Source: Pontederia crassipes (taxonomy: Eukaryota; Streptophyta; Magnoliopsida; Commelinales; Pontederiaceae). From it: a stretch of DNA of 64,000 nucleotides. Below are positions 12,076 through 23,694 of the stretch, piece by piece. Below the pieces are notes generated by a model. That model did not search any database. It had not been told where the DNA came from and worked only from the letters and a program-made list of their open reading frames with translations. The stretch lies in NCBI GenBank assembly GCA_030549335.1, contig CM060198.1, positions 59,349,453 to 59,413,452 on the forward strand, read 5' to 3'. Within the stretch, counting starts at the first letter, position 1. Each line of letters begins with the position of its first letter. The position numbers were made by a program, and so were the translations under genes.

Positions 12076-15000
12076 TTAAGCATCCGTCCAGGCAGGGAAC
12101 ACCGGCATGTGAGCCATGGGCATCGACGGCTGAATCCATGAGTTGATTTGAACAGGGTTGATGAGCCTTAGAGGGGGTTTGGAGAACAGCATGGATAGTC
12201 CATTCCTATCAGGACTTCCTTCTCTGGAATTGCTCAAGCTGGTGGCCAGCGACGATGGATTGGATGCGTGAGCGCTCCCCAGATTGATGGAATCGTCGTC
12301 AATGCCTTGAGCTGAGTTCAGCGCGTACATGCCAACCAGACTGTGTAAATTCAGGTTGGACTCGTTCCGGAACTCTGCATCTTCGGTCATGAGCTTCTGA
12401 TGCTGCTGTTCATAAGAAATTTGTGATGATAGGCTTGGGGCCTGACATAGAGTCATCTTCCAGCCGGAACTGCTGCTGTTGTTCTCTTCCGTTAAGAGGA
12501 GGTCTCTCGTGCCGTTCTGTGCTGATGCATCATCGTCTTGGCCAGCTTCTAAAGTTGTGTGCCTTCTGGCAAGCTCACCTGATAGCAGCGTGCTGCTGGC
12601 CATGATTTTTTCCACATCGTATCTTGTGATGACAAAGTTTGTCACAGCATTAAGACCCCGGAATTTAATTGCTGCAATATCATATGCTTCAGCTGCTTCC
12701 TCCTGAGTGCCTGAAAAGTAGTTCTTAGGTTTCTACAGATTACAAACATATATATTATATGCACAGTAATGGACAATTCGTCTTATATAGAAATAGTTAC
12801 TGTCACTTTGTCTTGATTCCCTTTTAATTCCCTCTTTTTGATTTAAACCAGATAAGCACAAACAAAAAGGAAGAACCGAACCTGACAGCTCAAGAGGGAG
12901 GGGGGAATGAGCATAAAGCTAAAGATAGAGAATTAAGACGACAAAAAATCCAAGCTAAAAGGTGAATAAGATTTACACATGGCGGAGCAACTAATTAATT
13001 ATATTTCTAGCTAGTTACCAAAGAACATGAGGGGCGGGCACTATGCCTTTTCTTTTCACTTTCATCATTGAAGACAATAAATCAGTCAAAGGAAACAACT
13101 TTGCAGCTGGTGATCAGAAACACAGCCTTATGAAAAGAAAAAAAAAAAACACTAGCGGTTCAAAGGCAAAGTCTTTGCTTTCAAAAGTATGCCACGCCAG
13201 GGACAGACATTCTTTGCTAGAGCCCTGCTAAATTCAAATGTCTGAGGTTTGGTAGCATCATGATTGGACTACTGACTTCACAGCATGCATGATCATATGG
13301 TGGTCATTCTTTGATGATAGAAGCATGCAGAAGAAACAGAGAGCTTGCAACAAAACGTCCTTCTAATATTTACTCGATAACTTACTGAATGTTCCAAGAT
13401 AGAGATCTTTGTTGCCTGATACCCTTCCTATTCGAGCTTGCCACCTCCCGTGCTGGTGGTGCCTGCAGAACAAAACCTTTAGATTTTATTTTACCCATTT
13501 CTGCGGAATTATTGTTCTTATTTTGCTCGGACTACTTCAGAACTAATACTGCAAGACAAACCTTGTAACTCCTCTGTAGATTGAAGCACCGCGCGAGAAG
13601 CCACTACTTTTTCTGCAAAGCAGATGAACAGAAAAGATTGGAAAACAAAGCCAGGAAAATATACATCTTTACGTGTACATAAAGTAAGAAAACAGAATAA
13701 TAATAACCTTCTCAAATGCGCAACATATTCTTGCCTACTCATTTTTTTCATTTCCTCGAGCTCTTCATGGTAATCTTCCAACTGTATCACAAAAACATGT
13801 TACGGTAATGGCGCACACAACAAGGAGAAATGATCAGCAATACTACTGACTCGAGATGACTTACCGGAAAGTTGATGTGCGTGGTTGATCCCCAGTATTT
13901 TAATGCTGCCAAGTCGTAGGCTCTCGCCGCTTTTTCCTCTGTGTCATAACCCCCTGGATTGCAAATATTAATGGGCGTTAAGTGTAGTTTTCATAGCCTT
14001 GAGTGCATTGGCATTTAGGACCGTCGTACTGTTCTAAATGAAGTTGATGTAGTTTACCTAAGTAAACTGCCCATCCATGGAGTTCCATTCAGCACATCGT
14101 CACATATGTAAAAGAACAAGTACAGTCGTAAGGGTTAGCTACGAGTGAGATCTCAGAGTTTCTTTTTTCTCAGAAAATTATTACCTTGCCTTCCTTTCCT
14201 CGTTTGTCCTTCCTTCTTGCAACTGTTGTCCCAAAGATGAGCTTCGTATCTTCCAGTCCATCTGTGCCTGTTGCAGGAGAAGAAGATTGAATGCCAAGAA
14301 GTCATTAACCACAACAAGAACAATAAAAAAATGTGTGTGAGCTTTCAAGAAAAGGAAATTGTCAGGATGACCTTGTGACGCCTCTGTATTGAGAGGTTCT
14401 CTGCCCGAATGTGTCAATGGACTTCCTATGAACCGGCTGCTTTTGGCCCCCCTTTCCGGTTCCTCTCTTTTTAGCTACACTAAGGGCGATGTAGTCGTTC
14501 GTGGACGCAGACGCGATATGCTGAGGTGCTGCGACACAACTAGACTGTGAACCAGGGTTCATGGATAAGCTCAAGGAGTGCAAATCGCCATATCTCACGA
14601 CACCAACAGGACCAGAACTCATACCATCTGCTATTCCGTTGTCACCGTACGCACTAGGAACCGAGGTCTTGGCCTTGAACACTCCATCGTCTGTCATGGG
14701 ATCCCCTTGCAATGGTGCCTGATACAATTCGTGGCCTGTGAGCACGGAGCACATCTCTTCTTGCAACGGCTGGAAGTATTGCTGTTGCTGCTGCTGCTGC
14801 TGCTGCTGCTGTTGGAGGAGGTCGAGAGAGTGGCTCCTGTTGCCTTCAGACTCGGGGTTTTGGTTGTAGTACATGCTGTCCAAGCTTAGAGCCATTGCGC
14901 CCCTGTCATTATTTGCATACTGATGGGTCCCCATGTTTGGACCACAGCCTAAGAAGTCTTCCAGTTTGGGGGATGGAGATGGCACCATTCCTTCACAGGC

Positions 15001-15430
15001 ATCGAGCAGAAAAGGAAACGATGGAGAGTTGTCTCAGGATTGGTTTCTTTCTTTTGAAGCTAGAAAGAGAAACTAACGAAAGAAAGGAAGAAAGACGAGC
15101 AGTGAAGTGAGACATACCTTCATGCTGCGATCTGCTGAGGGCTTCCATGATGCAGAGGGAGCCATCGGACTTGAGTGGCATGGAAGATAGCTGAGAATAA
15201 TATGCACCATTCTCCCCAACCCCGTAATAGAAAGCAGGGTTGCTAATGTGAGGGGGAGAGACGAAGAAGCCGCTGGGAACTGCAGAGGAGACAGCGCCAG
15301 GGGCAGGTTGGGATTGATGGTGATGACTCTGACCGTTTGGTTGCTGGTGTGGGTCAGCTGCGATCTCCATGTTCATGTGATGGGAGAGTGAGAAACCCAA
15401 CCAGCTGTTGTTATTGTGCATGGACTTCAT
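12076..15430 (-). CDS. AIL: AINTEGUMENTA-like/PLETHORA AP2 transcription factor, nine exons
   Basis: This is a nuclear DNA-binding protein of the euANT branch of the AP2 family, which controls meristem, embryo and organ-primordium growth. Exons on the minus strand, in order: 15430-15118, 14990-14372, 14267-14185, 14066-14058, 13953-13865, 13781-13708, 13612-13562, 13462-13386 and 12710-12076. All introns are GT-AG and phases agree, giving 649 aa. The N terminus has the euANT motifs WLGFSLS (10-16) and PKLEDFLG. A run of 12 Q lies at 164-175, followed by [15 protein letters not shown]2 repeat 1 spans about 304-371 ([20 protein letters not shown]), and a linker with [19 protein letters not shown] follows. 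AP2 repeat 2 spans about 407-465 ([20 protein letters not shown], then NKDLYLGTF). I chose the start MKSMHNNN because WLGFSLS sits near the N terminus in this family; an upstream in-frame ATG at 15499 is less likely. No bbm-1 motif (GLSMIK...) was seen, so I favour a PLT/AIL5-type member over BABY BOOM. Confidence 0.95.
14058..14066 (-). other. 9-nt coding microexon of the AIL gene
   Basis: The nine bases TTTACTTAG on the minus strand have an acceptor CAG just before and a donor GT just after. They join the G left by exon 3 and the GG opening exon 5 to encode V-Y-L-G inside AP2 repeat 1. A 9-nt exon at this point is a conserved feature of AP2/ANT genes in plants. Without it the first AP2 repeat loses its YLGGYD core strand. 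Confidence 0.93.
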
Positions 15431-17971
15431 CTTCCTCCTCCTCTCGCACTGGTAAGCAACGAAATATCTCTTAACGAGTCCCTGCGCGAGGCAGCTCAAT
15501 CATTGGAGAGTACAGTGTCATCGTGCTAAAAAAAACTTCTCTCCTTGTTCTCCACCATTTGAGACTTGGATTTTTGTGTTCTTAACTATATGGGAGTAAC
15601 TTGATGGTGGTGGATCTCCTAAAGCGCTATCATGCAGTTGCACCGTCTCAATGCAACGATGTGGATGATGGAAGAACATATAACAAAAGCACCAGAGCAC
15701 TACGCAGCTGGTCCCTATAAACTATGCAAAAAGAATATGAGTTCCGATAAGCAAATGCTGGACAAAATTCCACTCTCCTGAATTCCATAGGGATCTGTGT
15801 TCTGAGAAAGATCATCACTTTAGCTCTCTTTTTTTCTCCCTTTTTCTTTTTCTTAAAACCATTAAACTTATTAAGCTCATTTAAGGCTTAGAAGAGTTGC
15901 ACCAGCTAATGGGTCATGGTATGTCTTATTGCCCAGAAAGAAAAGCTTGGAAAGCCCATACAATTAATGGATGTGTTGTCTTTCTTTCTCTCTCTCTCTC
16001 GATTTGGCCTTCATGACCTTCTGTGGTTGTCTGACGGCCAAAATGAGTTCCTCACAGTCCCATGGCCATGAGATAGATTGACAGGGAGGACGAGTCCAAC
16101 CAGTCACTTCACAACAGTTCTAGGTCTGCACTACACTACCAGTCTACGCTGCAACTGAAGGATCTAACTTTAAATATTGTTCTGATATTCAAACTTGTTT
16201 CTTTCCTTTTCTTCACTGGAAATTAAGAAGGCCACCAAGGTAGAAAAAGATAGACGAAGGAACGTGGATAAAGACAGGAGATGGAGAATGGAAGAAGGTT
16301 GAATTAGTGATTCCTTCGTTACTGCTTCTTCTTTTATCACACTAATAAAAGAAAGTAGAATGCAGATAAAAGAATGGGTAAGCAGGTTTTCATGCTTCTT
16401 TTTTAAAGTTTTTGGATGTGGTCAGCAGCGCCTGCTTCAGGCAAAAGGACACATTATGTGGGTCAATAAGACGATCCTCATATGTTCATGAACGATGTCG
16501 AGGCATTGCAAATTTCTCTTGTTAGATGATGATTAGCAGAAATGCTGTCATTTTACTTATGATGATAGATTTAGACCAAATTGCATGCTGCAGCTAAAAT
16601 GGCAAGTCCAATTCATGTCAGCTAAAGTATCCTCAGAACATGAGTTAGACTTTGATTGTTCAACTTTGGAATGTTGTTGCTTGTGATGATTAGGAAAAAG
16701 GACTCCTTGCTTTAATCAAACAAGACGCACACAAACACAAAAAAGAAAGACATAACTCAAAATGGTCCTACACACACACAAAAAAAAAAGTGATATAGGT
16801 GAGGAATATGTGGTGCCATGCAGATGTGCATGTCATGGTCCTCCTCAGACAGATATTCTTGTAGAAATGATGCCGTTTGCAGAAAAGTTGCAGGTCACAC
16901 TGGGAAGGTGGGAGGGAATGAAGAGGGGCTGGAGGGGTCTCAGTAGGCAAATTATAACATGCATGCGTCAGTGATGTTGTGCATCCACTCCCTGCTCTCA
17001 CTCTCTCTTCTTGATTACCATGATCATGATGTGTAGAGATCCCAACAACTACGTCCAAACCAGCACTTTTAATAAGAAGAAACAATACCCACCCTCTTCT
17101 CAGCAGGATCTGTGCCCAGCATATCTATCACTCCCTCTCTTTCATCAGTAGTCTCTTTCCCTGGCCAGAGATTATAAGAGGGTTGTTTGCACTTAGCATT
17201 CTTCTAATCATCGGCACTTTTTTTTATTTCGCATAATCCTTCCGTAATAGTTGGGGTAAAACAATGGAAACAATGAAAAAAAAAGATGAACACAAAAATT
17301 TAACGTAATAAAATTTTCTTGATAAAAAAACATATACGAATAAAAGAGATTGTCGTCAGAAAAAATTCATTATTAACAAAAAATAATGCATCATGATAAA
17401 ATTTTCATATATAAAGATTCATACCACGAGAGACTTATTCTGAACTCCCCATACGATGCTCAATGGCGAGCTATGGCTTGAAGGTAGACTTGGACCTCCA
17501 AGCCCTTTCGTCGTATATCTTCATTTTTTTTCTCAATTTTTTTCATGAGTACATAATTCAGGCATATCAGCCATGCAATGACATAAGATTGGGGGAATGC
17601 TAGCAAATGCAGTGATAAGTAAGTTATGTATCCCTCAAATAGATTTTGAGTTTGATGATTATGTGCGAATAAAATATCTGTTTTTATTCGTGTGTGCCTT
17701 AGGACGACAGATCTTAATTGAGTGCCAATAAATATAAATTTTAATCGACTCGAAAAATAATATTGAGGGAGTTAATTATATAATATTTATATACATAAAA
17801 TTGACCATGATGCAATCTACCAATTATGTAGTTCCTCGGCGGCTGAGGGCTCAGGACACGTACGCCGGCTGGGCGACATGGCGCGCCAAGACTGCCGTGT
17901 CGCTCGCGTTGCCTCCGACGAGCTGAAACCATGTTCGGTGGACCCTATATATAATTGACATTGTAAGGAAT

Positions 17972-17976
<5 letters not shown>
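15431..17976. promoter_or_regulatory. Upstream region of the AIL gene
   Basis: This stretch holds the presumed promoter and leader of the minus-strand AIL gene and no supported gene. CT-rich tracts lie near 15980-16000. Around 17260-17600 an AT-rich stretch looks like worn repeat DNA, possibly an old LTR relic, but I cannot define ends. Small open frames at 16762-17085 and 17741-17932 have no recognisable content. Confidence 0.4.

Positions 17977-18038
<62 letters not shown>
17977..18038 (+). repeat. (GA)31 microsatellite
   Basis: An uninterrupted GA dinucleotide run of 62 bp. It is long enough to be highly variable in length between individuals. Shorter GA/CT runs occur near 19175-19199 and 21463-21482. 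Confidence 0.97.
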
Positions 18039-18039
<1 letters not shown>

Positions 18040-21000
18040 GTTGTTGGGACAACCCCGCCACGCTTCCTAAATTAAACGATTCTGCCACTCCTACGTGAGA
18101 CCATGTGGGGGAGCTACAGATTGCACCAGGCAGAGTTGTCCTTCAGGACGTTCGGCCTCTATGCAACGTACCATGCACGTCGAAAGCCGTCGCGGTCGTC
18201 GACCTCCTCGAGGGAGCCGGCCGGCGCCGTTGTTAACAGAGACGTTGGTGAATCATTCATTTGACTTCGCTGAGCAGAGCACTGATCGCGCATTGGTTTA
18301 GTCAGCTAAATGTGCATGGATCAGTGAGGCAATGCGCCATGCATGATAATTATTCACAGTGCATTATGTGCTTCAATGAATTGCATGAGTCCACATATTA
18401 TATCCATAAAAAGGCAGAGATCGAATTAAATTCCACGGTAGAAGTACGTAGCAGCTAATGGTGTGAGCATTAATGAAAGAAAGGGGAAAACAAAATTGAA
18501 GCGAGACGGATCAGAAGTGTTCATTCATTTCTCTCGTCAGGGTGGGGGACCTCTTCTTAATTGTTTATATTATTACATGCATTTATATTATATACGAATT
18601 AGGCATGCGACTGCGATGTCTCACGCTCGTGTAAATGCACGCTCGCATGCAGGATGTCTGATGTCTCCATTTCGTGCATCTATAAACGTGTGTTACAGTC
18701 CCATACGACAATCTCTCAATTGCTTGTGATCTCAAGTGCTGCATGCTTTTGGCCATTTCTTCACAGGTCGGTTGATATTTTTACTGTTTGACATATATGA
18801 TTTTACTTGGAGAGATAGAGAGAGATGTTTAAACCAAGTTCATAACTCGATGAACATTGATTTTGCAGAGATGGCCAATGATAATTTTACAGGAGTACAT
18901 CATGCAACCTTATTCTGAAGGGGGTGATAAATTGGTACCTGTAAAATATGTCCTGGATGCATGTTAAGCCATAATTTCGACGCCCATATCAGAATTCAGA
19001 AGGACATGAGAAGGGATCCTCATCCAGTTTTGAGCTGCAGAACACTGGAGAAAGCGAGGTCTTTCAGAAACAGTGTCATCGACTTGGGTCCACGTAGTAG
19101 GGTTTGGCTACAGGACTAAACTTATTGGCATAGACCATCACAGATGCTGGCTTTGCCTTCTCTGACCACTACTAGAGAGAGAGAGAGAGAGAGAGAGAGC
19201 CATCAAATCCAAAACCTAATTGGCAGACACCTTGGTAGAGGACCAGGATGGGCAGCCCTCTTAAAAGTCACCAGAGACCTGTGATGAAAGGGGAGGGTGG
19301 AAGAGGGCGGGGAAGAAAGAAAAGACAAGCCCCATCTGTCCCTCTTATCCTGAAGAGAGATATGTAGCATTCTTAGTACTCCCCCAGATGATATTGGCAC
19401 CAGTCACAGAGAGGCTCACAACATGGACATATTGAGGGCCACGGACCTAAGCCTGTGACAAGACAATTCATGAGCAGCTCCCTTGTATGCTTGCCACAGG
19501 CCAGATACTGAAATCAAAAGAGCGGGGAGAGAGAGAGAGAGCAACAAAAGAAAGGATTCCGAGCAGCTAATGACAGTGAATTTTTGATCCACTAGTCCGC
19601 TTTCCATCTTGTTGCTGAAAGTTAAGGAGCTATGTCACCCTCCCAACATACATCTGAATCTGTAGAAATCTCATAGTAGCTCCTACTTTAGAGGTACCTT
19701 TCAACAATTGCTGAGCTCAGTAATTTAGCTGCTAATCTCTGATTCACGTTTTGTTTTTGCTAGAATGAACTCAGCTGACTGTTCCCACCAGATATATGAA
19801 AAGAAAATACAACAGTTGATCCAACTTTTGCATTTCTATGACAGTGCCCGTGATTTGTTTTGTTGCTTATGAAAAGAAAAGAAAATTCATGTCTTTTACT
19901 TCATAAACAGAGTTCAATTAACTTCTAATTTGCTTCTGTATCAATGAAAAGAAAAGACGAATTTAACTTCGTCATACTTCTGTAGAGCCGTATGTAGTGA
20001 GCTGCCAACTGCCAAAGCCTGTATTAAGCTTCAGATCCAGTAAAGACAAAGATAGTGACTTGGTGCAAGCAGGAGCCTCCATTATTGATCACATCTTCAA
20101 TGTTTGTCTTGCTCTATAGGTTACAAAAACTATCTCATGATTTCATCTTTTTTCTTTAGTGATGCAATGAGGCTCTATTATCCATCAAGATTAGCACTTG
20201 ATCCTTAATTATGATGCAAAACAGAATTAGAAGAATGATAATGTGATAACATGACAGCATGAATCCAAGTGCCAATTGTCTTTTGTTTGATTATTTATCT
20301 GCAGCATGATTATACAGATAACTATTCAGAATGTAATTATATATCTGCGAAATGTCGTGCCTTGAATCCAAGGGACCCAACGCCCGGGCGATTTGCAGCT
20401 ATTCTGTAGAACATTTGAAGGAGGTATTTATTTGCTCGCTTGTGCACACAGTGCATGTTCTGTGCTCGCGTCACGATGGAATAAGAATCTTGGCCGTTGT
20501 CTATTGCCGACATAAATGCTGTACAGTATTAGATTTTGGGAGAATTCACAGCAAATTAGAAGCAGTCAAAAGCTGAAACAATAAGAAATGGCCGTTCAAT
20601 CTGAAACAATAATAAGTTTTGTTTTCCCTGCCGAAGGGGAAGGAAAGACATATCTCTAGAGAGCAAAAGAGCGTCCACAAAAGTGCGAAACGGAAGCAAG
20701 AGATGTGAGAGAAAGAAGAAGACATGATAATAAAAGTTTGGCGTTTCTGCAGAATCATAATGTGACATGAGATGTCTTTCACTGAAGCTTCTCCGTTCAC
20801 CCCTTATTGTCCGAAAATGAACCCTGATAAGCCTGATAACACAGCCAAATTACCATTCTAAATGTGGACTGACATGTAAGCAAAAGCACAAGGCAGCAGG
20901 AGGAGGAGGAGCAAAAGCAAAAGCCCATCCAACGATTGCTGCTGCCACCGCACAGAAGAAACCGCACCAGTAATAATGCATTTAATCTCTGCTTCTGTCT

Positions 21001-21577
21001 TTCACGAGGGAACGATAAAACACAGGATCCAAACAGAATCTAAGCAGAGATATGCCCCAACACAAGGAGTGCAAACAGCCCAAGCGGAAAGGTGAGGAGT
21101 AAATAACACAGGAACAACGCAAGCACACATTAAAAAAAGACGTCAACAAAAGAGGATGAAAGAGGAGAGAGAAGGAGAAGATCAGCAGGGATCTCACATG
21201 ACATTCCTACTTTCTTTCTGCTACATATTGAAGATCTATTTAAAGCTCTCTCTGTGGCTGTGCCATAAGCTCAATGTCTCAGTGCTTTTACTTCCCCATA
21301 AGGCCCTTTCCATCTGCATCCACTGTGCATGAGAGGTCAATATCTAGAGGAACAATTCGTCATGTGTCATAATCGAGCATAGCTGCACCCCTTTCCCTCA
21401 AACCAGTTTGTCTTTATACCATATGACCCTGTTCCCTCCTTCGGAGTCATGTGTCATGATATGGGGAGAGAGAGAGAGAGAGAACACCAAGACAGCAAGG
21501 TCAAAGAAGAGGACGTCGAGGGCGAAGCCAAATTGTTTAAGGGTGTTATAAATACTCCAAATCAATTGGACACCGCA
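18039..21577. other. Intergenic DNA without a supported gene
   Basis: I see no gene with recognisable domains here. The open frames are short and overlap on both strands. The region is not strongly repetitive apart from GA runs. I looked for the common conserved plant microRNAs (for example miR156, 160, 164, 166, 167, 172, 319, 396) by eye and saw none. The last few dozen bases before the tRNA are AT-rich, as is usual upstream of plant tRNA genes. Confidence 0.5.
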
Positions 21578-21594
21578 GCTGGAGTAGCTCAGTT

Positions 21595-21627
<33 letters not shown>

Positions 21628-21651
21628 AAGGTTCAAGCCCTTCCTCTAGCG
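21578..21651 (+). tRNA. trnN-GUU: tRNA-Asn (anticodon GTT)
   Basis: A 74-nt cloverleaf. The acceptor stem pairs GCTGGAG with CTCTAGC, with one G-T wobble. The anticodon stem TGTGG/CCACA holds the loop CTGTTAA, with GTT at 21612-21614. The T arm is GAAGG-TTCAAGC-CCTTC. Internal Pol III promoters are intact: A box TAGCTCAGTTGG at 21585-21596 and B box GGTTCAAGCCC at 21630-21640. There is no intron and CCA is not encoded. A T8 run follows directly. It looks functional and nuclear. Confidence 0.96.
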
Positions 21652-21659
21652 TTTTTTTT
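21652..21659 (+). terminator. Pol III terminator (T8)
   Basis: Eight T residues follow directly after the discriminator base of the tRNA-Asn gene, the normal RNA polymerase III stop. Confidence 0.9.
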
Positions 21660-22222
21660 GTCCTCAGAATATTTTCCAATATATATTTTTCCATATTTCA
21701 TATATATATTTCCACTTTTGTGTGCATGCAGTTCAGGACTTGATTAGAAAATGTTTAAATTTATTTCTATTTATGACGAAAAAATGGCATTTTTTTTCCT
21801 TTCACAACCAGGTTAGGCCTTGTTACAGGAGTTAAAGTTAAAAATCCATCACATGGAGAAAACCATAAATCCTTAAAAATTATAGGAGATAATAATGAGA
21901 TATATAATGTTCATGTTCTATTGGGGCAAATAATTAAGTCTCGTGAAATTTGGAAAGAGCCAAATACAAAAAATAAAAAAGCATATCTTTCTTGTTTAAT
22001 CATTGGATCATTGCACAAAAAGAAAGAGCCTAATAATACAAAATGATGACTGGGCTTCATGTGTTAGTGGGTTGGGCCTTTTATGGATCGTGGCATCCCT
22101 ACTTTTCATGGGATCGAGATTATGCTTCTAAGTTCTTAAATTATATGGGATTAGACCATAAGTAATATGTATGAAATAATAAATAATGTCCTCTTATTCA
22201 ATATCTTAATCAACAACATCTT

Positions 22223-22294
<72 letters not shown>

Positions 22295-23694
22295 TAATAA
22301 TAATAATAATAATATAAACGTTATAGTGCAAAATCCGAATATAAAAATCTTGTGGAGAGAAACTTATGAACTGATAATTTTGAAATGATGTCAATTTATC
22401 ATCACGGTTTATTTATAATACTCAGGCTCTTAATACTTAATTAGATCACGCCTAAAGAAGAAATAAAAAAAGGATTTAAAAGCAGGAAAAGGGACAACAA
22501 AGCTTCTCCACGTTATGAACCATCTGTAGAAATGTATTAGAAATATGTCCTGGCATAATCAAGCCCTCCTTTTTATATCATATATACATATATAATTAGT
22601 TAGCAGACTCGATTGTGCCAGTCTTTATTATGCAAGTCGTCCTTATTTTAATTACGATATCAACAAGGCTTAAATCATGTGTGGCTAATTTCTCCCTGCC
22701 TAGCTTGGTCTGATTGCGACCAGCTTTGTCTCATCCTTTTGATCATATGTAGAGATATTTAGGAGAATTTTTCTAAGATGATCCCTAGTCATTAATTATC
22801 AATCGTCTGGCTGCTATAAAAGAAGAAAATAATCTTTTATATTCAATAATTCTACGGAGATGTCAAACCATATATATCATCAGCCTCATCATGCCTAACT
22901 TTTGTTAGAATTTTTGTTTTCTTTTTTTCAAGAATCAGGTTTTGAATGATTCAACAATCATTTTCCTATATATATGGGCGTGATTTATGGTAGGAGAATA
23001 CATCAAAAGCTATTGATGTAGGACACGTAAGCTTGATAGGGCTCATTGAACTACTAGACATTTATAAAAACCTTCGTTTCATCAAGGAATTAAATTTGTC
23101 AAGTGTGACAGCAACTAATTAATTAAGGAGAGGACCAGTCTAAGCATAGAACAAAATGCAAGAATATTGACTCGCACACATAGAGGAGGACCATGCATTG
23201 CAGCTATAATTAAGGAGGAATTGAACCAATTATTTAATTTAAGAATCATAGAAATATAGAAAAAAAAACGTGTAATTTTCAAATGTTCGACATATATGTA
23301 TATATTTTTTTTTTCTAGCCCGAAAAGCTACTGAGAATATTGGACATATATTTACCGTTGCGTATCCTTCACGTTGTATGCGTTTTATTTTCTTTTCTTG
23401 CACTTTGAAATTTATGTACGAGAAGTAAATGGCGACCTCATGAAAGAGGCATGCCGTTAATTTTCACTAGCTGCTATAAACTCAACGCTACGATTCTATA
23501 AGCATGCGATCTGATCACTCACGCCAGTACGTGTTCGGAGAAAGAGGGAGAAAATTAGATATCCACACACGTCAAGTCTGACAATTTCCTCTTGGTGCAG
23601 GAAGCAAGTAATACTGAAACTCTGATGCAGATGATTCATGCATGCAGAAGCTGTTATTATTGTGTTATTTTATATATCTAGTCAATGTTAAACA
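21660..23694. other. Intergenic DNA with a long (TAA)n microsatellite
   Basis: No gene is supported. A TAA trinucleotide run occupies 22225-22290 and resumes at 22295-22313 after an A-rich interruption. The open frames over it (poly-I or poly-Y) are shadows. The remainder is AT-rich with no recognised element up to the solo LTR. Confidence 0.6.

Noticed and set aside
12423-12706. Plus-strand frames inside the AIL last exon
   Set aside because: Antisense shadows of the coding exon.
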